Shown: in pieces, positions 35,673-45,350 of the stretch | Layout of the letters: each line of letters begins with the position of its first letter | Position numbering within the stretch: position 1 is the first letter of the stretch | Source: Pirellulaceae bacterium | GTDB taxonomy: Bacteria; Planctomycetota; Planctomycetia; Pirellulales; Pirellulaceae | Assembly: GCA_019636385.1 (NCBI GenBank) | Contig: JAHBXT010000003.1 | Location: 62,001-126,000, forward strand | DNA: 64,000 bases | Direction: 5' to 3' | Made by a program: the position numbers and the translations under genes | Notes under the pieces: model-generated | The model's input: the letters and a program-made list of their open reading frames with translations, nothing else | What the model was told of the DNA's origin: nothing | Databases searched by the model: none

Positions 35673-36992
35673 ATGTCTGACATTAATCGCTTCAAGAACC
35701 TCCTCCGCGCTCTGTTTAGGCTGCCAAAGATGATTCGTAGCGTTATTTCGACCATAATCCTGTGCAGTAGCGCTCAGCTAGTTCAGGCTATTGAACTAGC
35801 CACAACAAAACAAGCTGGTGCGATTCGCGTGGCTACGTTCAACGTTTCGCTCAATCGATCTAAAGCGGGTAAGTTGGCTGAAGACTTACAAGCCAACGAT
35901 CAACAAGCGTGGAAAATCGCGACCATAATTCGCGCGATAAATCCGGATATTTTGCTGCTTAACGAACTGGATTTCTCGACTGAAACAAACAATGCCCAAC
36001 TGTTCCACGATTTGTATTTAGCTCGGCCCGACGCCGACTTACTGGGTAGTGGTCCGGTTGAATTACCCTACCGGTTCTCCGCACCAGTGAACACGGGCCT
36101 GCCTAGTGGACTGGATTTGAACAACAATGGTCGCGTGGGAGATCCCGAGGATGCCTGGGGATTTGGGAACTTTCCAGGACAGTTCGGAATGGCAGTCTTG
36201 AGCCGATATGAAATCGACGAGAACTGCACACGGACATTTCAGAAACTGCTTTGGTCGGAGTTGCCTGGCGCGTTGCAACCTGTTTGGCCAGAGACTGGCG
36301 ACAAGTATTACACCGAAGAGACGTGGCGAAGACTGCGGTTGTCCAGCAAGAGTCTGTGGGACGTAGTGATTCGGACTCCGGCGGGTGAAGTGCACCTGCT
36401 GGCCAGCCATCCCACGCCGCCCGTATTTGATGGTCCTGAAGATCACAACGGCTGTCGCAATCACGACGAAATTCGGCTGTTGTCGCTGTACATCACCGAC
36501 CAGCCCAAGTCGTCGGCTGTGAGCGCTGGCAAGCCGTTTTGGATTGATGACCAAGGGCGCCCCGGTGCACTGCCACCCGATGCGCTGTTCGTCGTTGTTG
36601 GCGACTTGAACAGTGATCCGATCGATGGTGATAGTCGCCACTCTGCCATAGGTGAACTATTGGATTGCCCCAGAATCGCCGCCCAACCAATTCCGCAGAG
36701 CGCTGGGGCTGTTGCCGCGGCCAAGGAACAGGGAAAGAAGAATCTGGAACAGCAATCCAACCCGGCCTACGACACGGGGGACTTCAATGATCGATCGGTA
36801 GGGAATTTACGCATCGACTATGTACTACCCAGCACCGGCCTGCGAATCGTTGACAGCGGCGTCGTCTGGCCAGTGCTGTCAGGCTTAGACGCGGATGTGG
36901 CAGGGAAATGGAAATCTCTTTTGGAAGCGTCCGATCATCATATGGTGTGGGTAGATTTGATGCCGGCTACGCGTCAGAACGAACCGAACTAG
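35673..36992 (+). CDS. Exported endonuclease/exonuclease/phosphatase family protein
   Basis: A ~439-residue protein of the EEP (DNase I-like) superfamily, metal-dependent phosphodiesterases acting on nucleic acids, phospholipids or inositol phosphates. IRVATFNVSLNR gives the catalytic Asn. INPDILLLNELDF carries the metal-binding Glu. VVVGDLNSDPIDG is the conserved GDxN motif, and LRIDYVLPS with EASDHHMVWVDL holds the final D and H. The core contains an insert, GLDLNNNGRVGDPEDAWG, that resembles a calcium-binding loop. A signal peptide follows the ATG at 35730 (IRSVISTIILCSSAQLVQA), so translation may begin there with AGG 9 nt upstream; the ATG at 35673 gives a longer n-region. Confidence 0.82.
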   Translation: MSDINRFKNLLRALFRLPKMIRSVISTIILCSSAQLVQAIELATTKQAGAIRVATFNVSLNRSKAGKLAEDLQANDQQAWKIATIIRAINPDILLLNELDFSTETNNAQLFHDLYLARPDADLLGSGPVELPYRFSAPVNTGLPSGLDLNNNGRVGDPEDAWGFGNFPGQFGMAVLSRYEIDENCTRTFQKLLWSELPGALQPVWPETGDKYYTEETWRRLRLSSKSLWDVVIRTPAGEVHLLASHPTPPVFDGPEDHNGCRNHDEIRLLSLYITDQPKSSAVSAGKPFWIDDQGRPGALPPDALFVVVGDLNSDPIDGDSRHSAIGELLDCPRIAAQPIPQSAGAVAAAKEQGKKNLEQQSNPAYDTGDFNDRSVGNLRIDYVLPSTGLRIVDSGVVWPVLSGLDADVAGKWKSLLEASDHHMVWVDLMPATRQNEPN

Positions 36993-37040
36993 CAATCATT
37001 TCCAAAAAACATACTCGTACCACTGCGATGGCCTGCGAAG

Positions 37041-38039
37041 ATGGCTAAGTGTTTGATAAGTCTTGGGGCCAACATTGGCGACGCGCGCAGCAGCGTGTTG
37101 TCGGCGGTTGACCTGCTACGACAGGGGCTGGCCCAAGGTGATCAACTGACTCTCAGCCCGCTTTATCACACTCCGCCGGTAGGCGGACCAGACGGTCAGG
37201 CTTCGTTTGTAAATGCGGTCGCGGCGATACAGACGCAGCATGACGTGGAGAAAATGTGGCAGCTCATTCGCCGGATCGAACTAAGACTCGGGCGACAACG
37301 CATCCAGCGGTGGGAGGCTCGGCGCATCGACTTGGATATCCTGCTATACGACGATCTACGCATTTGGACTGAGCAGCTTAAAGTCCCTCACCCGCGCATG
37401 TGTATGCGCAGGTTTATACTGCGACCAGCAGCTGATGTCGCCGAGCAATGGCTGGATCCAGTTTCCGGGCTAACTATTGGAACTCTGGCCGCCAACCTGG
37501 CGGATGGTGATGGCGCTTTACTGTTGGTCGCGCCTGCAGATCAAGCACACTCGCAGGCCGGTCGCGATGCGCTGCGTCAGTTACAGGACGGTGTGAGCCG
37601 AGCAAGTGGTACTCGCTGGCTGGATCGTGAACCGTTACTAGACGTCGACCATATTCGGGATGCCTTTCAGTCAGCTACTGCTCAGCATCTTCCCGCCAGC
37701 GATCGAGGGCGAATCGCCTGTTGGCTGCCGATGGATCAATTCCAGTTGCTCGTTGAAGCATCCCCGCTTGAGTTGGTATTGCCCACAAAGCTGATTGTTT
37801 TCTGGCAACCTTTCTTGAGCGAATCGTCGCCGCCACAGAGCACCGCTTGGGAACAACTGCACCGCAAGTTGGCAATTCAGTTGCGGTTGTGCCCAGAGTC
37901 CGAAGGGTTAGGGCACTGGCGCTTTCAGGGCGCGCGCTATTTGCTAGCGACTTCTGATGTACACTGGGCGCAGCACGAACTGTGCGCTGCATTGGAGGCC
38001 ATGGATTGTACGATTTGGCCGCTTGAGTCCGCAGATTGA
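37041..38039 (+). CDS. folK: FolK (HPPK) with unassigned C-terminal domain
   Basis: Residues 1-~160 are a complete 6-hydroxymethyl-7,8-dihydropterin pyrophosphokinase, the folate-pathway enzyme that pyrophosphorylates HMDP with ATP. LISLGANIGD, SPLYHTPPVGG, SFVNAVAAIQT, LGRQRIQRWEARRIDLDILL and VPHPRMCMRRFILRPAADVA are all HPPK signatures. The remaining ~170 residues are extra: HPPKs are normally ~160 residues. This part has alternating hydrophobic strands and helices (LELVLPTKLIVFW, ARYLLATSDVHWAQHELCAALEAM) and no P-loop. Its function is unknown; a degenerate kinase-like fold is one possibility. It converges with the PSCyt1 gene 47 nt away. Confidence 0.88.
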   Translation: MAKCLISLGANIGDARSSVLSAVDLLRQGLAQGDQLTLSPLYHTPPVGGPDGQASFVNAVAAIQTQHDVEKMWQLIRRIELRLGRQRIQRWEARRIDLDILLYDDLRIWTEQLKVPHPRMCMRRFILRPAADVAEQWLDPVSGLTIGTLAANLADGDGALLLVAPADQAHSQAGRDALRQLQDGVSRASGTRWLDREPLLDVDHIRDAFQSATAQHLPASDRGRIACWLPMDQFQLLVEASPLELVLPTKLIVFWQPFLSESSPPQSTAWEQLHRKLAIQLRLCPESEGLGHWRFQGARYLLATSDVHWAQHELCAALEAMDCTIWPLESAD

Positions 38040-38086
38040 CCGGAACTGGTGTAAACCCAGAGGGGCTTCCCGACAGCAAAGCATGT

Positions 38087-40309
38087 CTACTTGATTGAAC
38101 CAAAAGACTGTTGGAACAGTCGCAAGCTTTCTAAAGCCTCAAGCGCAGCTTGCTCAGCATCGCGGGCTTGCTGCTCCAATTGCAGACTGCTGGCTTGGGC
38201 AGCATTAAGTTTTTCCGTGGCTCCCGAATGTGCGGCCGCAGCCTCGTCCAAGCGCTTTTGAACGACCGCTAATTGATCTCGCAGAGCATTCAGGTCATTG
38301 GTCATTTTATCGACGGTCGTCGCTTCCGCGATTTGCTGCTGCTGAGCCGCAATTAACTGTTCAGACAGCGATTTGGCCTGGGTCGCCATTTGCTCGGACA
38401 GCGCAACCAACTCTGCCGCGCGCTGCTCGACGGCCGCCTGATCGGCCTGTGCTTTGTCGAGCGCCGTTTGGGCGGCAGCGCGGCGTGCATGAATTTCTGA
38501 TAGCTTCTGAGCAGCTTCAGCAGCAGCCTGATTGAACTGTTGCCATTGACCATCCGCTTCTGACGCTGCCTGTTGAGACAATTGCAATTGCACGGTCAGT
38601 GACTGAACCGACTGACCAGCGGTTGCCAGCTTGGCTGCAGTACTTTCGCGTTGCTGTTTGGCGACAGCCAGCTCCTGCTCAAGCGCCGCAATTTTTTGGT
38701 CGTACCCTGCTAATGAGTCTTTGAGAGTTTGCTCCTGAGCGGTGGCCGATGCTAACTCGACTTGCTGTGACTGAGCAGCAGTTTGGCGTTCCGCCAACAA
38801 TTTGGCAGACTCTGCGGCCAACTTTGCGGCCGACTCCGAGGTTTCACTAGCCGCCAGCAACTCTTGCTGTAGCTGTTCGAGCATCTGCCGGGCCTGAGCC
38901 AAACGCGACTGGATCGATGGCGGATTGGCAGCGACAAACTGCACGGCAGCCGGGTCATCACAGCGCCACACTTGGACATGACCATGCATGTCGCCGCCCG
39001 CCACATGGGTACCACTACCTAATAACGCAACTCGTAAGGCGGACTCTTGCAGACCTAGAAATTCTTTTTGTAACTCGCCATTGCCATTCCACAACTTGAT
39101 CTTAGCATCCTTGCCGGCGGTGGCTAACATGCCATCTTGCGAGAAATGCAGATTGTTAACGCCACCATCATGCGCTCCCCACGATTTGACCTCTTTGCTC
39201 TCCAGCATGTCCCACAATTTGACCGCACCATCTAGGCTGCTCGATGCCAGGACATTGGAATCGCTACGAAAGTCCATCCCAGTAATCGCAGCCTTGTGTC
39301 CTATAAGATCCGCGTACAGGTTTCCTGAATCCGCCTCCCAAACCACCACTCCGTTGCTACGGTCACCTGAAGCCAACAGCACGCCATCTGGACTGAATCG
39401 CAGCGCATAAATCCAATCGGTATGCTTCTTCAATTCCAACAGCTTATCCCCAGTTGCGGAATCAAACACACGAATGATCTTCTGCGGTCCGGCCAATGCG
39501 ATACGTCGCTTGTTGGGCGATATATCAGCGGCCAGCACGATATCCAGTTCATCGCCAACCTTGGCAATGCGTTGTCCGGTTGCTACGTCAACTAAAACGG
39601 CACAACCGCTGTGACCATGCCTGCCGCCACCAATCAGCAACTGACGACCGTCACGCGTAAACACAAGAGATTGCGGCTCGCCTTCCGGAAACGGAATGAC
39701 TCCTAACAGTTCAGCAGTTTCGGCATGATACAATATGACTTGCTCCTGCCCACCTACCGCAAACAATGGTGCCCAAGGGCTGGCTCCTAGGCAGGCTATG
39801 GCAGCACTGCGTCTGGTCTCCAGCACGACCTGCGTGAGCAGTCGTTCCGGCATCGGCGGTGGACCATCGGGTTTGCCCGTCGAAGTGGCGCCAAGCATAG
39901 TCGTGACCGACGAACTGGCCCGTTTGATCTTGCTGCCAGCGTTTTCCGGCATGCCTTGTTCGATCCAGGTCTTGATGAGTTGCAGTTTTTCCGGTGCTAT
40001 CGAGGGCTCATCGGGCGGCATAAAGGGTTGCTGTTGATGCGTGATAAGCGCGTACAAACGGGAGCCATCAACGTTGCCAGAGTTGACAATGTTGCCTCCT
40101 GAGCCTCCGGCAAGTGTGTCACCGTAGCTGTCTAATGCCAGCCCGCTCGACTTATCCGATTGACTGTGGCAGACTGTGCAGTGCTCACGAAAGATCGGCT
40201 TGATGTGCTCGTCAAAAGTGATCTTCTGCTCCTGTTCCTCAGCAGAGACACGTCCGCACGACGCTAGCAGCAGGCACAGAAGCAAGAGGCGATGAAAATT
40301 TGCTAACAT
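38087..40309 (-). CDS. PSCyt1 haem domain-WD40-coiled coil protein
   Basis: A 740-residue exported protein typical of planctomycetes. Residues ~1-23 form a signal sequence with a lipobox-like LASC (Cys18). ITFDEHIKPIFREHCTVCH carries a CxxCH haem site at 44-48 and is the PSCyt1 (PF07635) start. FMPPDEPSI is the characteristic distal motif. Residues ~170-460 form a WD40 propeller with repeats such as KHTDWIYALRFSPDGVLLASG and DGAVKLWDM. Residues ~465-735 are a long Ala/Gln/Glu-rich coiled coil. It is the last gene of a four-gene unit, 10 nt after the DUF1549/1553 gene. An electron-transfer or binding role outside the cytosol is inferred. Confidence 0.9.
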   Translation of the reverse strand: MLANFHRLLLLCLLLASCGRVSAEEQEQKITFDEHIKPIFREHCTVCHSQSDKSSGLALDSYGDTLAGGSGGNIVNSGNVDGSRLYALITHQQQPFMPPDEPSIAPEKLQLIKTWIEQGMPENAGSKIKRASSSVTTMLGATSTGKPDGPPPMPERLLTQVVLETRRSAAIACLGASPWAPLFAVGGQEQVILYHAETAELLGVIPFPEGEPQSLVFTRDGRQLLIGGGRHGHSGCAVLVDVATGQRIAKVGDELDIVLAADISPNKRRIALAGPQKIIRVFDSATGDKLLELKKHTDWIYALRFSPDGVLLASGDRSNGVVVWEADSGNLYADLIGHKAAITGMDFRSDSNVLASSSLDGAVKLWDMLESKEVKSWGAHDGGVNNLHFSQDGMLATAGKDAKIKLWNGNGELQKEFLGLQESALRVALLGSGTHVAGGDMHGHVQVWRCDDPAAVQFVAANPPSIQSRLAQARQMLEQLQQELLAASETSESAAKLAAESAKLLAERQTAAQSQQVELASATAQEQTLKDSLAGYDQKIAALEQELAVAKQQRESTAAKLATAGQSVQSLTVQLQLSQQAASEADGQWQQFNQAAAEAAQKLSEIHARRAAAQTALDKAQADQAAVEQRAAELVALSEQMATQAKSLSEQLIAAQQQQIAEATTVDKMTNDLNALRDQLAVVQKRLDEAAAAHSGATEKLNAAQASSLQLEQQARDAEQAALEALESLRLFQQSFGSIK

Positions 40310-40319
40310 ACAACTGGCT

Positions 40320-42743
40320 CTAATGATTAAACATGAATTCGCGACTGTTTAGCACGGCCCAAAATGCATCTTCCAACCCTATTTCTACTGAACCGCTGTC
40401 AGCAACCATCTTGGTCAGAGTATTCAGTTCCGGTTCGTCAGGCAGTCGCGACAGACAACGTAAATAAATCTTGCCGATCACATCAGGAACCGTCAGACCT
40501 TGATCTATCCAAGTCTTGATCAGTTGGCCTTGCTGAATCTTATTTTGACTGGCGCTGCCGTTGAGCAGATGTAAGGCTTGAGAAAGTGATGGATCGGTAC
40601 TAGCTTCACATTGACAAACCGTTGTTCGCGGCGAACGTCCAAAGGTGGACAGGAAATAGTCGCTAGTGGAACCGTCGGCAATCTGTACGGCCCGCGCACC
40701 CAGCGGCAGACCGGGGAATTTATCTTTGGTAGCGGTAGCTTGTGAAACGCAATCCAACAAATTCTCTGCCGGAATCCGACGTACAGTGGCGTAGGCGTAG
40801 TTGCGAGTGTCATGCTGATTGGCAGGACTGGTTTGAGTGGTTCGCTGGTATGCCTGACTATTGCAGATATCTCGCACTAATTGCTTGAGGTCAAACTTGT
40901 ACTCGACCAACCGCTTACCAAGTTCAGCAAACAGTTCTGGGTTACTGGGGGGGTTGCTGACGCGAATGTCGTCCACGGGCTCAACTAAGCCTACACCCAT
41001 AAAATGCGCCCACACGCGATTAGCAATGCTGGTTGCGAAATAAGGATTGTCGGGGCTAGCAAGCCACTCGCCCAACACGGCGCGCCGATCGCGGCCGGCA
41101 ATATCAGCAACGCCTCCGCCCAGGAAAGTCGGTGGCACGGGTGTGCCCGTCACAGGATGATTGACTTCGCCCCCGGCGTTATTAAAGACGATTGTTTCGC
41201 GATAGTCTTCACCGGTCTTGCGACCAATCTGTGAGAAAAACGACGTGAAGCCGTAGTAATCATTCATTGTCCAGCGGTCAAAAGGATGATTGTGGCACTG
41301 TGCACACTGAGTCCGGATGCCCATGAAGACTTGAGCTACATTCTCTGAAACTTTGAGAGTGTCACGTTCGACCTGGTAGTAATTGGTTTCCGGTTGGTTA
41401 AACACTCCGCCACTAGCTGACAGCAGCTCGCGCACGATCTTATCGATTGGCTGCCCGCTGGCAATTTGGTTCGTCAGCCAACTCGAATACAGAAAGGCCG
41501 CTTTGTAGCTAACATTATTGTCGCTCTTGACCATTAACAACTGCGCCCATTTCATGGCCCATATTTCACTGAACTCCTTGCGTTCCAGTAGACGATCAAT
41601 CAGTGCGGCTCGTTTGTCAGCTGCAGCCTCCTGCATGAATTGTGCGAACTCATCCTCGGTCGGCAGCAGCCCAGAAATGTCGATTGTTACACGCCGTAGG
41701 AACTCTTGATCCGTACAGCTACCGCTGGGCGGCACCCGTAGCTTTTGCAATTTATCGGCGACCAATTGATCGATATAATTGCCGGTTGCAGGCGGAGCTT
41801 GGTAATCCAAGTCGGCTGGCAGAGTGATTACTTGAGTCCCCACAGTATGCGTGTCGTAGCGCGCCATGACAAACGCTTCGCCGCGTACTCCGGCCGTGAT
41901 CGAACCGACATCCGTCACTGCCGCACACAGATCGTTATTGGTAGAGAAAGCTGCAAGTGAACTGACATCGCGCGTCGTGCCATCGCTGAAATGGGCGACG
42001 GCGACCAACCGCTGTTGCACTGCGTCACCTTGCAATACCGCCTGGCTAGGGAATAGCTCCAACTTGGTACAGACCGGCGGCGCTGTTTCGTCCAGTGGTG
42101 CCTCGCGCTGCAGCCACGTAAGCAGCGTTTCGGCATACACGCTGCCAGGCTCCATGCGTTTCCCACCGCCGTGTGGAATAGCCCCCGTCGCCTTTTGATA
42201 CATGAGACTCTGATCAGGGCGGGCCAGATTAATGCGCCGCGTAGGAATCTCGCGAGTAATTCGAAAGTGGTCACCGATCGGATCAAAGCCAAATAATGAC
42301 AATCGAAAACCGTCTTTGCCTCGTGCCGCTCCATGACACGAGCCGGTATTGCAGCCGGAACGCGTCAACGTTGGCATGACATCCAAGTGAAAGCTGATGG
42401 CGCGTGGCTGGGCTGCCGCCGTAACGTTAACGTCGACACCGGCTTGCAGGTTTTGCCATTGGGCCACCAAGCGTGTCGCGCCATCGGCCAGCGGCTTCAG
42501 TCGAAATCCTTTCAGTTCCACGAGCGCCGCATCACCCACCGTCCACTGAGCTTGGTCGGTCACATCTTGAGTGATGCCATCGGACCGCTGGGCCACAGCG
42601 ATTACATGCTGGAAATCAGCCGCCGTGTGCAGATTGACACTTGGCGGATAGACCGTCAGCGATACCCATTCGGCAGCTGGCAGTCTTTGAATCGGCCACA
42701 ACCCAAATCCCAGCACTAACCACAGATAGATTCGACCGACCAT
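40320..42743 (-). CDS. DUF1549/DUF1553 domain protein
   Basis: An 807-residue exported protein. An N-terminal Ig-like (Big_2-like) region is followed by LTRSGCNTGSCHGAARGKDG with FRLSLFGFDP, a C-N-x-G-x-C-H motif typical of the family. A second Big-like part follows. DUF1549 contains FLRRVTIDISGLLPTEDEF and MGIRTQCAQCHNHPFDRWTM, a CxxCH motif. DUF1553 contains NRVWAHFMGVGLVEPVDDIR, SNPPSNPELFAELGKRLVEY and YLRCLSRLPDEPEL. These proteins are massively expanded in Planctomycetes and are usually next to a DUF1501 gene, as here. Their biochemical role is unknown; haem binding is implied by CxxCH. Confidence 0.93.
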   Translation of the reverse strand: MVGRIYLWLVLGFGLWPIQRLPAAEWVSLTVYPPSVNLHTAADFQHVIAVAQRSDGITQDVTDQAQWTVGDAALVELKGFRLKPLADGATRLVAQWQNLQAGVDVNVTAAAQPRAISFHLDVMPTLTRSGCNTGSCHGAARGKDGFRLSLFGFDPIGDHFRITREIPTRRINLARPDQSLMYQKATGAIPHGGGKRMEPGSVYAETLLTWLQREAPLDETAPPVCTKLELFPSQAVLQGDAVQQRLVAVAHFSDGTTRDVSSLAAFSTNNDLCAAVTDVGSITAGVRGEAFVMARYDTHTVGTQVITLPADLDYQAPPATGNYIDQLVADKLQKLRVPPSGSCTDQEFLRRVTIDISGLLPTEDEFAQFMQEAAADKRAALIDRLLERKEFSEIWAMKWAQLLMVKSDNNVSYKAAFLYSSWLTNQIASGQPIDKIVRELLSASGGVFNQPETNYYQVERDTLKVSENVAQVFMGIRTQCAQCHNHPFDRWTMNDYYGFTSFFSQIGRKTGEDYRETIVFNNAGGEVNHPVTGTPVPPTFLGGGVADIAGRDRRAVLGEWLASPDNPYFATSIANRVWAHFMGVGLVEPVDDIRVSNPPSNPELFAELGKRLVEYKFDLKQLVRDICNSQAYQRTTQTSPANQHDTRNYAYATVRRIPAENLLDCVSQATATKDKFPGLPLGARAVQIADGSTSDYFLSTFGRSPRTTVCQCEASTDPSLSQALHLLNGSASQNKIQQGQLIKTWIDQGLTVPDVIGKIYLRCLSRLPDEPELNTLTKMVADSGSVEIGLEDAFWAVLNSREFMFNH

Positions 42744-42788
42744 ATCCTTGATACCTAAACTTGTCAGATTTATTGCGAAGGGTTGGAC

Positions 42789-45341
42789 TTACGAACCGCC
42801 GGCGGCGGCTGCGGCAGCGGCGGCTTGCCGAAGTTGCTCTAGGCGACTGAGCACTTTGGTTGGTGGAGCCGCTGGGGCTGATGGGGCTTCGGGTGCCGGG
42901 GCAGGCGTAGCGGCCATTTCTACGGGCTTGGGGGGGGGACTAACGATTTGCAATTCGCCTGTTCCCTGGGTCTGCTGAATCAGTCCAGTAGGCCGGGTGA
43001 TACGGCATTTGATCGCCAGCGTTTGATGTTTTCCTACCCGTGCATCGGCATCAACCGTAACCGGAAAATTGACTTGCTCGGCACCAGCTGCCCAAGCCAT
43101 TTTGGGTTGGCCTGTAACAACTCCAGCCGGCAACCCAACCAATTCTAACTCGACCTCACCCTCGGGCGGCTGCTTCGATTCAACATTGATCGTTACAAAA
43201 CCAGACTCGCCTTGCGCGACCACAGCTTTGGGAAACTTGAAGTCGAAATAGGAATCTTGGATTTCCAGCTGTATGAATTCGGTAGCGCACCACACCTGAG
43301 CGTTACGGACCTTGGCCTGGGCCAACACGGTGATCGGAAACGTGCCCAATGCCGCTTGCGGATTGGCTGTAACTGGTATGCGTGTTTCCGATTGGTCGCC
43401 TTCGATGCGCACCGAACCGCTGGCGGAAACGCCGCTGGGGTTGTAGAGCAACCGCAAGTCGATCGGTTCCGCATACCCCTCCTGTCGCTGCACACGCACT
43501 ACATACTCTGACTCGCCCATGCGTGTCAGCGGTACGTGTGGCTGATCGAGGCTAATCGTAAAAGGCAATGGTTCCGTCAAATTCACGGTTAGGCGTTGAG
43601 CGTCATGCCCCCACACGTCAACGCGGTTCTGCCCGAAGACCAGCGTTGTGCGTTGCACGAATTGTCCAGTCAGGCTTGGTGCATCAGCTGTCGTTTGACC
43701 GACTAGGTTTACCAGGGCGGCATCGGGGGTGGCATCGGCGGAGGCTCGAACCATCATCGGTATAAAGCCCTGGTCGGCGGTTACGTGTGCAGTTTCCAAT
43801 TGGATGCCTGCTGGAGCGCCTTCCAGACGCAAGTCCAGCGCCCCTCGGAAATTGGCCCGATTGGCACGCAAGAGCAATGCCATGCGACCGCCCTGCGGCA
43901 CGTCCATGGTCGGTGCTGTATAACGCACAAGCTCGTCCACCGTGAAGTGCAACGACGGGCTGGGCGGCAGGGCTTCAATTCGATAACTGTAAGACGGTCC
44001 ACCGGCACGCAATTGATCACGAATGGCAATCAGATACTCGCCGTCCTCCGGAAATTTGAAACTCAAAAAGCTATCAGGTTTGCCACCATTATCATCGTTG
44101 GCTGCCAATAAGCCACCCGCCGCGTTGTAAACCTCCAACCAACTGTCGACTGGCGAACGCAGCACTCGCCGGCCATAAACGTTCAGTTCGACAGTCTGAT
44201 CCTTCTTACCACGCACCTTGAACCAATCAGTATCACCGGGCTGCTCCAGTACTCCATGGAATGCCGCTGGCAGATCGACTGCTGCCAATCCGCTACGATC
44301 GACTTCATCATTCAGAGTTTCCATGAAACACGGAATGTCCACGACTCGCAGACCATTGGGCGAAGGCGCTAGCTTGCCATCGCGACTGGCGGTGTAGGCA
44401 AAGTCGCCGAGCGCAGTTGGCAATTGAATCGGCTCATTCCAACTTTGGCCACTGGCATCGACAACTGTTGCTTGGATCAGCTCACCGGGACGCCCACCGG
44501 CGGGCGTGATTGAGAGTGGTCGCGGAAAATCGCCAACATGCAGACGATAGAACGCTCGATCGTTGCCGCCGAAACTACTCTCTCGAACCTGAACGATATA
44601 TTTGCCAGCTTCGGTGGCGACGAACGAGCAGATGCAATCCTGCTGGACCAAGGGCGCATCGTCACTACGAGCCAACTCGAAGCGATCTTCGTCCAGTATG
44701 GCTACGAAGGGATCAAAGAAATCGGTTCCAAGCCGCAGCCCCTCAAGTTCCACAGTCAGCTTCTGACCAGCCTCTAACTGCACGGCATAGTAGTCGACAT
44801 CCTCCGATGTACACAGGCCATGCACCGTTGAATTGACTGCGATCGACTGAGGAGCAGCAAAGTCGCTGTTGGGTTCCACCTCATCGACAATTGGTAGAGC
44901 ACCAATCCCAAAGTAGCGAATATTGCTGGTACCAGTGCGCGAGGCCAATCGAAAACTATAAATTCCAGGTGGACAATCGTCCGCAATCCGCAGCTTGACA
45001 GTGACCTTGTTTTCACTGTCGACCTGCAAATCAATTTGTTCGATACCCGGCTGGTAGAACAGAATTTTCGTAGCGTCCGACAGCCGCTGCCCGGTCAGAA
45101 CAACCTCGACATCTTGCCCACGCTGAAAGCCGGTCGGCGTCATACGGCGGATGACGGGTTGATCAGCTTGCGCCCAATTCGGCAGCCAGGCGACACCCAG
45201 GCCGCATGTGATGGCGATCAAGGTTGAAGTTTGCCATGCACCAACAAATGCACCTACGAGTGTACGGCAGTGCTCACGGCAAGCCGCAGCCCAAGATTGA
45301 CCTGCAAAGGACCAAGCACGATCCGTGAAAAAGTTTGACAT
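42789..45341 (-). CDS. Large exported protein with PPC-type beta domains
   Basis: An 850-residue secreted protein between a DUF1501 and a DUF1549/1553 gene. After the signal region (LIAITCGLGVAWLPNWAQA) comes an IPT/TIG-like domain (MTPTGFQRGQDVEVVLTGQR). Two pre-peptidase C-terminal-like domains follow (DYYAVQLEAGQKLTVELEG and TDWFKVRGKKDQTVELNVYG), then three or more Ig-like beta modules. The C-terminus is Pro/Ala-rich and ends in QLRQAAAAAAAAGGS. A run of nine G (plus strand 42930-42938) encodes the PPPK before that tail. No catalytic motif is visible; it is probably an adhesive or scaffolding partner of its operon neighbours. Confidence 0.85.
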   Translation of the reverse strand: MSNFFTDRAWSFAGQSWAAACREHCRTLVGAFVGAWQTSTLIAITCGLGVAWLPNWAQADQPVIRRMTPTGFQRGQDVEVVLTGQRLSDATKILFYQPGIEQIDLQVDSENKVTVKLRIADDCPPGIYSFRLASRTGTSNIRYFGIGALPIVDEVEPNSDFAAPQSIAVNSTVHGLCTSEDVDYYAVQLEAGQKLTVELEGLRLGTDFFDPFVAILDEDRFELARSDDAPLVQQDCICSFVATEAGKYIVQVRESSFGGNDRAFYRLHVGDFPRPLSITPAGGRPGELIQATVVDASGQSWNEPIQLPTALGDFAYTASRDGKLAPSPNGLRVVDIPCFMETLNDEVDRSGLAAVDLPAAFHGVLEQPGDTDWFKVRGKKDQTVELNVYGRRVLRSPVDSWLEVYNAAGGLLAANDDNGGKPDSFLSFKFPEDGEYLIAIRDQLRAGGPSYSYRIEALPPSPSLHFTVDELVRYTAPTMDVPQGGRMALLLRANRANFRGALDLRLEGAPAGIQLETAHVTADQGFIPMMVRASADATPDAALVNLVGQTTADAPSLTGQFVQRTTLVFGQNRVDVWGHDAQRLTVNLTEPLPFTISLDQPHVPLTRMGESEYVVRVQRQEGYAEPIDLRLLYNPSGVSASGSVRIEGDQSETRIPVTANPQAALGTFPITVLAQAKVRNAQVWCATEFIQLEIQDSYFDFKFPKAVVAQGESGFVTINVESKQPPEGEVELELVGLPAGVVTGQPKMAWAAGAEQVNFPVTVDADARVGKHQTLAIKCRITRPTGLIQQTQGTGELQIVSPPPKPVEMAATPAPAPEAPSAPAAPPTKVLSRLEQLRQAAAAAAAAGGS

Positions 45342-45350
45342 CGCTTCAGC

